Below are positions 20,862 to 31,500 of a stretch of 64,000 nucleotides of DNA, one piece after another (positions within the stretch are counted from its first letter, which is position 1; each line of letters begins with the position of its first letter). Below the pieces are notes generated by a model. The model did no database searches, was not told the DNA's origin, and saw only the letters and a list, made by a program, of their open reading frames with translations. Origin of the DNA: Nemertoderma westbladi (taxonomy: Eukaryota > Xenacoelomorpha > Nemertodermatida > Nemertodermatidae). Made by a program: the position numbers and the translations under genes. The stretch spans positions 1 through 64,000 of the forward strand of contig JAUCBJ010005181.1 of NCBI GenBank assembly GCA_032718475.1, given 5' to 3'.

Positions 20862-22010
20862 ATTGAGGGAAAGGAGCTAGTTACAGAGGCAGGCTTTTCT
20901 AACCAAAACAATAAACGGCCACTTTACTGCTTTCCCAATTGAGGGAAAGGAGCAGGTTACTGAGGCGGGATTTTCTAACCAAAACAATAAACGGCGACTT
21001 TACTGCTTTACCAATTAAGGGAAAGGAGCAGGTTACTGAGGCGGGATTTTCTAACCAAAACAATAAACGCCCACTTTACTGCTTTACCAATTGAGGGAAA
21101 GGAGCAGGTTACAGAGGCAGGCTTTTCTAACCAAAACAATAAACGGCCACTTTACTGCTTTACCAATTGAGGGAAAGGAGCAGGTTACCGGGTACTGAGG
21201 CGGGATTTTCTACCCAAAACAATAAACGGCCACTTTACTGCTTTCCCAATTGAGGGAAAGGAGCAGGTTACTGAGGCGGGATTTTCTAACCAAAACAATA
21301 AACGGCCACTTTACTGCTTTACCAATTAAGGGAAAGGAGCAGGTTACTGAGGCGGGATTTTCTAACCAAAACAATAAACGGTCACTTTACTGCTTTACCA
21401 ATTAAGGGAAAGGAGCAGGTTACTGAGGCGGGATTTTCTAACCAAAACAATAAACGGCCACTTTACTGCTTTACCAATTGAGGGAAAGGAGCAGGTTACA
21501 GAGGCAGGCTTTTCTAACCAAAACAATAAACGGCCACTTTACTGCTTTACCAATTGAGGGAAAGGAGCAGGTTACCGGGTACTGAGGCGGGATTTTCTAA
21601 CCAAAACAATAAACGGCCACTTTACTGCTTTCCCAATTGAGGGAAAGGAGCAGGTTACTGAGGCGGGATTTTCTAACCAAAACAATAAACGGCCACTTTA
21701 CTGCTTTACCAATTAAGGGAAACGAGCAGGTTACTGAGGCGGGATTTTCTAACCAAAACAATAAACGCCCACTTTACTGCTTTACCAATTGAGGGAAAGG
21801 AGCAGGTTACAGAGGCAGGCTTTTCTAACCAAAACAATAAACGGCCACTTTACTGCTTTACCAATTGAGGGAAAGGAGCAGGTTACAGAAGCAGGCTTTT
21901 CTAACCAAAGCAATAAACGATCACTTTACCACTTTAGGGAAAGTAGCAGGTTACTGAGGCGGGATTTTCTAACCAAAACAATAAACGATCATTTTACCAA
22001 TTGAGGGAAA
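20862..22010. repeat. ~77-bp satellite built from the dispersed core repeat, block 2
   Basis: About 15 units contain TTGAGGGAAAGGAGCAGGTT, ACTGAGGCGGGATTTTCTAA, CCAAAACAATAAACGG and CCACTTTACTGCTTTACC. Some units have a GGGTACTG insertion, and groups of about five units recur, so there is a higher-order period of roughly 370-450 bp. The array lies in intron 1 of the CABLES-like gene. Confidence 0.92.
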
Positions 22011-22198
22011 CATGGTCAGACAGTCAGTAGTCACTCTATAAGTACTGAAGTATAACCAAACCAAATCAGGCAGTCAAGCAATAGGTACCGGTACGCAGTT
22101 GTAGAATGACAATTAGAAACGGCTGAAAAGGTCGCTCCCCAAAGTGACAAGACCCCCATAAAATATTATTTTTAATAATAACACTATATATTTCTTAG

Positions 22199-22592
22199 TT
22201 CGAAATGAATCCGCTACATTTCCTTAAGGATCGTTACGGATCCCAGCTAAACGTATCCGATCCGTTACAATTCTACGATCCAACCTACCTCGACGACCCG
22301 TTACTCCAGAGCGGCAAACACAAAACCGTATGCAACTTCAGCTCCTACACCGTCTCTTTCATAGACTACGCGAAACCATGCGAACTCAAGAAGTCCCTCA
22401 ACGCCAAGTTCAGGTCCCAGTTCCCGGGGATACAACTCTCGCTCACAAAGATACGGAGTCTCAAAAGGGAACTGGTTCGTATCGGTTCCTCGTGCGGTGT
22501 GGAACTAGCCGTAGTCGCACAGGGGTTCGTTTATTTCGAGAAGGTTGTGTTGCAGCAACGGGTGACGAAACAGAATAGAAAACTCGTAGCTG
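22199..22592 (+). CDS. CABLES: CABLES-like cyclin-box protein, exon 2
   Basis: Exon 2 encodes residues 234-364 plus the first base of codon 365. It contains the conserved C-terminal core of CABLES: a Y-D-P-T-Y-LDDP segment, the GKHKTVCNFSSYTVSFIDYAK strand/helix region, then LTKIRSLKREL and VYFEKVVLQQRVTKQNRKL. That is the first half of a cyclin-like fold. The acceptor is TTTCTTAG (ending 22198), phase 0. The donor is CTCGTAGCTG|GTAGGT at 22592/22593, phase 1. The exact residue at which the conserved KQNRKLxAG...LLxAK block is cut matches the start of exon 3. The last ~20 bases of this exon and the first ~10 of the intron are the unit amplified in the adjoining 14-kb array. Confidence 0.9.
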
Positions 22593-25500
22593 GTAGGTTA
22601 GGGAACAGAAAACTCGTAGCTGGTTGGTTAGGGAACAGAAAACTCGTAGCTGGTAGGTTAGGAAACGGAAAACTCGTAGCTGGTAGGTTAGGGAACAGAA
22701 AACTTGTAGCTGGTTGGTTAGGGAACAGAAAACTCGTAGCTGGTAGGTTGGGGAACAGAAAACTCGTAGCTGGTAGGTTAGGGAACAGAAAACTTGTAGC
22801 TGGTTGGTTAGGGAACAGAAAACTCGTAGCTGGTTGGTTAGGGAACAGAAAACTCGTAGCTGGTAGGTTAGGAAACGGAAAACTCGTAGCTGGTAGGTTA
22901 AGGAACAGAAAACTCGTAGCTGGTAGGTTAGGAAACGGAAAACTCGTAGCTGGTAGGTTAGGAAACGGAAAACTCGTAGCTGGTAGGTTAAGGAACAGAA
23001 AACTCGTAGCTGGTAGGTTAGGAAACGGAAAACTCGTAGCTGGTAGGTTAGGGAACAGAAAACTTGTAGCTGGTTGGTTAGGGAACAGAAAACTCGTAGC
23101 TGGTAGGTTGGGGAACAGAAAACTCGTAGCTGGTAGGTTAGGAAACGGAAAACTCGTAGCTGGTAGGTTAGGAAACAGAAAACTTGTAGCTGGTTGGTTA
23201 GGGAACAGAAAACTCGTAGCTGGTAGGTTGGGGAACAGAAAACTCGTAGCTGGTAGGTTAGGGAACAGAAAACTCGTAGCTGGTAGGTTGGGGAACAGAA
23301 AACTCGTAGCTGGTAGGTTAGGGAACAGAAAACTCGTAGCTGGTAGGTTGGGGAACAGGAAACTCGTAGCTGGTAGGTTAGGAAACGGAAAACTCGTAGC
23401 TGGTAGGTTGGGGAACAGAAAACTCGTAGCTGGTTGGTTTAGGTAAGAGAACAGAAAACTCGTAGCTTGTAGGTTAGGAAACAGAAAACTCGTAGCTGGT
23501 AGGTTAAGGAACAGAAAACTCGTAGCTGGTAGGTTAGGAAACGGAAAACTCGTAGCTGGTAGGTTAGGGAACAGAAAACTTGTAGCTGGTTGGTTAGGGA
23601 ACAGAAAACTCGTAGCTGGTAGGTTGGGGAACAGAAAACTCGTAGCTGGTAGGTTAGGGAACAGAAAACTCGTAGCTGGTAGGTTGGGGAACAGAGAACT
23701 CGTAGCTGGTAGGTTAGGGAACAGAAAACTCGTAGCTGGTAGGTTGGGGAACAGAAAACTCGTAGCTGGTAGGTTAGGAAACGGAAAACTCGTAGCTGGT
23801 AGGTTGGGGAACAGAAAACTCGTAGCTGGTTGGTTTAGGTAAGAGAACAGAAAACTCGTAGCTTGTAGGTTAGGAAACAGAAAACTCGTAGCTGGTAGGT
23901 TAGGGAACAGAAAACTCGTAGCTGGTAGGTTAGGGAACAGAAAACTCGTAGCTGGTAGGTTAGGAAACGGAAAACTCGTAGCTGGTAGGTTAGGGAACAG
24001 AAAACTCGTAGCTGGTAGGTTAGGGAACAGAAAACTCGTAGCTGGTTGGTTAGGAAACGGAAAACTCGTAGCTGGTAGGTTAGGGAACAGAAAACTCGTA
24101 GCTGGTAGGTTAGGGAACAGAAAACTCGTAGCTGGTAGGTTAGGAAACGGAAAACTCGTAGCTGGTAGGTTGGGAAACAGAAAACTCGTAGCTGGTAGGT
24201 TAGGAAACAGAAAACTCGTAGCTGGTAGGTTAGGGAACAGAAAACTCGTAGCTGGTAGGTTGGGGAACAGAAAACTCGTAGCTGGTTGGTTAGGGAACAA
24301 ACTCGTAGCTGGTAGGTTAGGGAACAGAAACTCGTAGCTGGTAGGTTAGGAAACGGAAAACTCGTAGCTGGTAGGTTAGGAAACAGAAAACTCGTAGCTG
24401 GTAGGTTAGGAAACGGAAAACTCGTAGCTGGTAGGTTGGGGAACAGAAAACTCGTAGCTGGTAGGTTAGGAAACGGAAAACTCGTAGCTGGTAGGTTAGG
24501 GAACAGAAAACTCGTAGCTGGTAGGTTAGGAAACGGAAAACTCGTAGCTGGTAGGTTAGGGAAACAGAAAACTCGTAGCTGGTAGGTTAGGGAACAGAAA
24601 ACTCGTAGCTGGTAGGTTAGGGAACAGAAAACTCGTAGCTGGTAGGTTAGGAAACGGAAAACTCGTAGCTGGTAGGTTAGGAAACAGAAAACTCGTAGCT
24701 GGTAGGTTAGGAAACGGAAAACTCGTAGCTGGTAGGTTGGGGAACAGAAAACTCGTAGCTGGTAGGTTAGGGAACAGAAAACTCGTAGCTGGTAGGTTGG
24801 GGAACAGAAAACTCGTAGCTGGTAGGTTAGGAAACGGAAAACTCGTAGCTGGTAGGTTGGGGAACAGAAAACTCGTAGCTGGTTGGTTTAGGTAAGAGAA
24901 CAGAAAACTCGTAGCTTGTAGGTTAGGAAACAGAAAACTCGTAGCTGGTAGGTTAAGGAACAGAAAACTCGTAGCTGGTAGGTTAGGAAACGGAAAACTC
25001 GTAGCTGGTAGGTTAGGGAACAGAAAACTTGTAGCTGGTTGGTTAGGGAACAGAAAACTCGTAGCTGGTAGGTTGGGGAACAGAAAACTCGTAGCTGGTA
25101 GGTTAGGGAACAGAAAACTCGTAGCTGGTAGGTTGGGGAACAGAAAACTCGTAGCTGGTAGGTTAGGGAACAGAAAAGTCGTAGCTGGTAGGTTGGGGAA
25201 CAGAAAACTCGTAGCTGGTAGGTTAGGAAACGGAAAACTCGTAGCTGGTAGGTTGGGGAACAGAAAACTCGTAGCTGGTTGGTTTAGGTAAGAGAACAGA
25301 AAACTCGTAGCTTGTAGGTTAGGAAACAGAAAACTCGTAGCTGGTAGGTTAGGAAACGGAAAACTCGTAGCTGGTAGGTTAGGGAACAGAAAACTCGTAG
25401 CTGGTAGGTTGGGGAACAGAAAACTCGTAGCTGGTATGTTAGGAAACAGAAAACTCGTAGCTGGTAGGTTAGGGAACAGAAAACTCGTAGCTGGTAGGTT

Positions 25501-28500
25501 AGGGAACAGAAAACTCGTAGCTGGTAGGTTAGGAAACGGAAAACTCGTAGCTGGTAGGTTGGGAAACAGAAAACTCGTAGCTGGTAGGTTAGGAAACGGA
25601 AAACTCGTAGCTGGTAGGTTGGGGAACAGAAAACTCGTAGCTGGTAGGTTAGGGAACAGAAAACTCGTAGCTGGTAGGTTGGGGAACAGAAAACTCGTAG
25701 CTGGTAGGTTAGGAAACGGAAAACTCGTAGCTGGTAGGTTGGGGAACAGAAAACTCGTAGCTGGTTGGTTTAGGTAAGAGAACAGAAAACTCGTAGCTTG
25801 TAGGTTAGGAAACAGAAAACTCGTAGCTGGTAGGTTAGGAAACGGAAAACTCGTAGCTGGTAGGTTAGGTAACAGAAAACTTGTAGCTGGTAGGTTAGGA
25901 AACGTAAAACTCGTAGCTGGTAGGTTAAGGAACAGAAAACTCGTAGCTGGTAGGTTAGGGAACAGAAAACTCGTAGCTGGTTGGTTAGGGAACAGAAAAC
26001 TCGTAGCTGGTAGGTTAGGAAACGGAAAACTCGTAGCTGGTAGGTTAGGGAACAGAAAACTCGTAGCTGGTAGGTTAGGGAACAGAAAACTCGTAGCTGG
26101 TTGGTTAGGAATCGGAAAACTCGTAGCTGGTAGGTTAGGGAACAGAAAACTCGTAGCTGGTAGGTTAGGGAACAGAAAACTCGTAGCTGGTTTGTTTAGG
26201 AAACAGAAAACTCGTAGCTGGTTTGTTTAGGAAACAGAAAACTCGTAGCTGGTAGGTTAGGAAACGGAAAACTCGTAGCTGGTAGGTTAGGAAACAGAAA
26301 ACTCGTAGCTGGTAGGTTAGGAAACGGAAAACTCGTAGCTGGTAGGTTAGGGAACAGAAAGGTCGTAGCTGGTAGGTTAGGAAACAGAAAACTCGTAGCT
26401 GGTAGGTTAGGAAACGGAAAACTCGTAGCTGGTAGGTTAGGAAACGGAAAACTCGTAGCTGGTTGGTTAGGGAACAGAAAACGTGTAGCTGGTAGGTTAG
26501 GAAACGGAAAACTCGTAGCTGGTAGGTTAGGGAACAGAAAACTCGTAGCTGGTTGGTTGGGGAATAGAAAATTTGTAGCTGGTAGGTTAGGAAACGGAAA
26601 ACTCGTAGCTGGTAGGTTGGAGAACAGAAAACTCGTAGCTGGTTGGTTTAGGTAAGAGAACAGAAAACTCGTAGCTTGTAGGTTAGGAAACAGAAAACTC
26701 GTAGCTGGTAGGTTAGGAAACAGAAAACTCGTAGCTGGTAGGTTAGGAAACGGAAAACTCGTAGCTGGTAGGTTGGGAAACAGAAAACTCGTAGCTGGCA
26801 AGTTAGGAAACAGAAAACTCGTAGCTGGTAGGTTATGGAACAGAAAACTCGTAGCTGGTAGGTTGGGGAACAGAAAACTCGTAGCTGGTAGGTTAGGGAA
26901 CAGAAAACTCGTAGCTGGTAGGTTGGGGAACAGAAAACTCGTAGCTGGTAGGTTAGGGAACAGAAAAGTCGTAGCTGGTAGGTTGGGGAACAGAAAACTC
27001 GTAGCTGGTAGGTTAGGAAACGGAAAACTCGTAGCTGGTAGGTTGGGGAACAGAAAACTCGTAGCTGGTTGGTTTAGGTAAGAGAACAGAAAACTCGTAG
27101 CTTGTAGGTTAGGAAACAGAAAACTCGTAGCTGGTAGGTTAGGAAACGGAAAACTCGTAGCTGGTAGGTTAGGGAACAGAAAACTCGTAGCTGGTAGGTT
27201 GGGGAACAGAAAACTCGTAGCTGGTATGTTAGGAAACAGAAAACTCGTAGCTGGTAGGTTAGGGAACAGAAAACTCGTAGCTGGTAGGTTAGGGAACAGA
27301 AAACTCGTAGCTGGTAGGTTAGGAAACGGAAAACTCGTAGCTGGTAGGTTGGGAAACAGAAAACTCGTAGCTGGTAGGTTAGGAAACGGAAAACTCGTAG
27401 CTGGTAGGTTGGGGAACAGAAAACTCGTAGCTGGTAGGTTAGGGAACAGAAAACTCGTAGCTGGTAGGTTGGGGAACAGAAAACTCGTAGCTGGTAGGTT
27501 AGGAAACGGAAAACTCGTAGCTGGTAGGTTGGGGAACAGAAAACTCGTAGCTGGTTGGTTTAGGTAAGAGAACAGAAAACTCGTAGCTTGTAGGTTAGGA
27601 AACAGAAAACTCGTAGCTGGTAGGTTAGGAAACGGAAAACTCGTAGCTGGTAGGTTAGGTAACAGAAAACTTGTAGCTGGTAGGTTAGGAAACGTAAAAC
27701 TCGTAGCTGGTAGGTTAAGGAACAGAAAACTCGTAGCTGGTAGGTTAGGGAACAGAAAACTCGTAGCTGGTTGGTTAGGGAACAGAAAACTCGTAGCTGG
27801 TAGGTTAGGAAACGGAAAACTCGTAGCTGGTAGGTTAGGGAACAGAAAACTCGTAGCTGGTAGGTTAGGGAACAGAAAACTCGTAGCTGGTTGGTTAGGA
27901 ATCGGAAAACTCGTAGCTGGTAGGTTAGGGAACAGAAAACTCGTAGCTGGTAGGTTAGGGAACAGAAAACTCGTAGCTGGTTTGTTTAGGAAACAGAAAA
28001 CTCGTAGCTGGTTTGTTTAGGAAACAGAAAACTCGTAGCTGGTAGGTTAGGAAACGGAAAACTCGTAGCTGGTAGGTTAGGAAACAGAAAACTCGTAGCT
28101 GGTAGGTTAGGAAACGGAAAACTCGTAGCTGGTAGGTTAGGGAACAGAAAGGTCGTAGCTGGTAGGTTAGGAAACAGAAAACTCGTAGCTGGTAGGTTAG
28201 GAAACGGAAAACTCGTAGCTGGTAGGTTAGGAAACGGAAAACTCGTAGCTGGTTGGTTAGGGAACAGAAAACGTGTAGCTGGTAGGTTAGGAAACGGAAA
28301 ACTCGTAGCTGGTAGGTTAGGGAACAGAAAACTCGTAGCTGGTTGGTTGGGGAATAGAAAATTTGTAGCTGGTAGGTTAGGAAACGGAAAACTCGTAGCT
28401 GGTAGGTTGGAGAACAGAAAACTCGTAGCTGGTTGGTTTAGGTAAGAGAACAGAAAACTCGTAGCTTGTAGGTTAGGAAACAGAAAACTCGTAGCTGGTA

Positions 28501-31500
28501 GGTTAGGAAACAGAAAACTCGTAGCTGGTAGGTTAGGAAACGGAAAACTCGTAGCTGGTAGGTTGGGAAACAGAAAACTCGTAGCTGGCAAGTTAGGAAA
28601 CAGAAAACTCGTAGCTGGTAGGTTATGGAACAGAAAACTCGTAGCTGGTAGGTTGGGGAACAGAAAACTCGTAGCTGGTTGGTTAGGGAACAGAAACTCG
28701 TAGCTGGTAGGTTAGGAAACGGAAAACTCGTAGCTGGTAGGTTGGGAAACAGAAAACTCGTAGCTGGTAGGTTAGGAAACGGAAAACTCGTAGCTGGTAG
28801 GTTGGGGAACAGAAAACTCGTAGCTGGTAGGTTAGGAAACCGAAAACTCGTAGCTGGTAGGTTAGGGAACAGAAACTCGTAGCTGGTAGGTTAGGAAACG
28901 GAAAACTCGTAGCTGGTAGGTTGGGAAACAGAAAACTCGTAGCTGGTAGGTTAGGGAACAGAAAACTCGTAGCTGGTAGGTTAGGGAACATAAAACTCGT
29001 AGCTGGTAGGTTAGGAAACGGAAAACTCGTAGCTGGTAGGTTGGGGAACAGAAAACTCGTAGCTGGTAGGTTAGGAAACAGAAAACTCGTAGCTGGTAGG
29101 TTAGGGAACAGAAAACTCGTAGCTGGTAGGTTAGGGAACAGAAAACTCGTAGCTGGTTGGTTAGGGAACAGAAACTCGTAGCTGGTAGGTTAGGAAACGG
29201 AAAACTCGTAGCTGGTAGGTTGGGAAACAGAAAACTCGTAGCTGGTAGGTTAGGAAACGGAAAACTCGTAGCTGGTAGGTTGGGGAACAGAAAACTCGTA
29301 GCTGGTTGGTTAGGGAACAGAAACTCGTAGCTGGTAGGTTAGGGAACAGAAACTCGTAGCTGGTAGGTTAGGAAACGGAAAACTCGTAGCTGGTAGGTTA
29401 GGGAACAGAAAACAAACTCGTAGCTGGTAGGTAAGAGAACAGAAAACTCGTAGCTTGTAGGTTAGGAAACAGAAAACTCGTAGCTGGTTGGTTAGGGAAC
29501 AGAAAACTTGTAGCTGGTAGGTTAGGAAACGGAAAACTCGTAGCTGGTAGGTTAGGGAACAGAAAACTCGTAGCTGGTTGGTTAGGGAACAGAAAACTTG
29601 TAGCTGGTAGGTTAGGAAACGGAAAACTCGTAGCTGGTAGGTTAGGGAACATAAAACTCGTAGCTGGTAGGTTGGGGAACAGAAAACTCGTAGCTGGTAG
29701 GTTAGGGAACAGAAAACTCGTAGCTGGTTGGTTAGGGAACATAAAACTTGTAGCTGGTAGGTTAGGAAACGGAAAACTCGTAGCTGGTAGGTTAGGGAAC
29801 AGAAAACTCGTAGCTGGTAGGTTAGGGAACAGAAAACTCGTAGCTGGTTGGTTAGGGAACAGAAAACTCGTAGCTGGTTTGTTTAGGAAACAGAAAACTC
29901 GTAGCTGGTAGGTTAGGAAACGGAAACTCGTAGCTGGTAGGTTAGGAAACGGAAAACTCGTAGCTGGTTGGTTAGGGAACAGAAAACTTGTAGCTGGTAG
30001 GTTAGGAAACGGAAAACTCGTAGCTGGTAGGTTAGGGAACAGAAAACTCGTAGCTGGTAGGTTAGGGAACAGAAAACTCGTAGCTGGTAGGTTAGGGAAC
30101 AGAAAACTTGTAGCTGGTAGGTTAGGAAACGAAAAACTCGTAGCTGGTAGGTTAGGGAACAGAAAACTCGTAGCTGGTAGGTTAGGGAACAGAAAACTCG
30201 TAGCTGGTTGGTTAGGGAACAGAAAACTTGTAGCTGGTAGGTTAGGAAACGGAAAACTCGTAGCTGGTATGTTAGGGAACAGAAAACTCGTAGCTGGTAG
30301 GTTGGGGAACAGAAAACTCGTAGCTGGTAGGTTAGGGAACAGAAAACTCGTAGCTGGTTGGTTAGGGAACATAAAACTTGTAGCTGGTAGGTTAGGAAAC
30401 GGAAAACTCGTAGCTGGTAGGTTAGGGAACAGAAAACTCGTAGCTGGTAGGTTAGGGAACAGAAAACTCGTAGCTGGTTGGTTAGGGAACAGAAAACTCG
30501 TAGCTGGTTTGTTTAGGAAACAGAAAACTCGTAGCTGGTAGGTTAGGAAACGGAAAACTCGTAGCTGGTAGGTTAGGAAACAGAAAACTCGTAGCTGGTA
30601 GGTTAGAAAACGGAAAACTCGTAGCTGGTAGGTTAGGGAACAGAAAGGTCGTAGCTGGTAGGTTAGGAAACAGAAAACTCGTAGCTGGTAGGTTAGGTAA
30701 CAGAAAACTTGTAGCTGGTAGGTTAGGAAACGGAAAACTCGTAGCTGGTAGGTTAAGGAACAGAAAACTCGTAGCTGGTAGGTTAGGGAACAGAAAGGTC
30801 GTAGCTGGTAGGTTGGGGAACAGAAAACTCGTAGCTGGTAGGTTAGGAAACGGAAAACTCGTAGCTGGTAGGTTAGGGAACATAAAACTCGTAGCTGGTA
30901 GGTTAGGGAACAGAAAACTCGTAGCTGGTTGGTTAGGGAACAGAAAACTCGAAGCTGGTAGGTTAGGGAACAGAAAACTCGTAGCTGGTAGGTTAGTGAA
31001 CAGAAAACTCGTAGCTGGTTGGTTAGGAAACGGAAAACTCGTAGCTGGTAGGTTAGGTAACAGAAAACTTGTAGCTGGTAGGTTAGGAAACGTAAAACTC
31101 GTAGCTGGTAGGTTAAGGAACAGAAAACTCGTAGCTGGTAGGTTAGGGAACAGAAAACTCGTAGCTGGTTGGTTAGGGAACAGAAAACTCGTAGCTGGTA
31201 GGTTAGGAAACGGAAAACTCGTAGCTGGTAGGTTAGGGAACAGAAAACTCGTAGCTGGTAGGTTAGGGAACAGAAAACTCGTAGCTGGTTGGTTAGGAAT
31301 CGGAAAACTCGTAGCTGGTAGGTTAGGGAACAGAAAACTCGTAGCTGGTAGGTTAGGGAACAGAAAACTCGTAGCTGGTTTGTTTAGGAAACAGAAAACT
31401 CGTAGCTGGTTTGTTTAGGAAACAGAAAACTCGTAGCTGGTAGGTTAGGAAACGGAAAACTCGTAGCTGGTAGGTTAGGAAACAGAAAACTCGTAGCTGG

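Larger units (their letters stand above)
19223..22198 (+). other. Intron 1 of the CABLES-like gene
   Basis: This 2,976-bp intron has a GTTGGC donor and a TATTTCTTAG acceptor. It holds a foldback element (19431-19785), core-repeat copies (19878-19990) and the 77-bp satellite (20862-22010). It also holds a pair of inverted ~30-bp segments, AAACGTCTGTCCTTATCTGA at 19330-19368 and its reverse complement at 20672-20702, which may be the ends of one inserted element. Confidence 0.65.

Noticed and set aside
22531-24300. 589-codon antisense frame and about fifteen other long frames inside the 22.6-36.9 kb array
   Set aside because: All are consequences of a 30-bp stop-free repeat unit. Only the exon 2 portion before 22593 has conserved non-repeat protein sequence.
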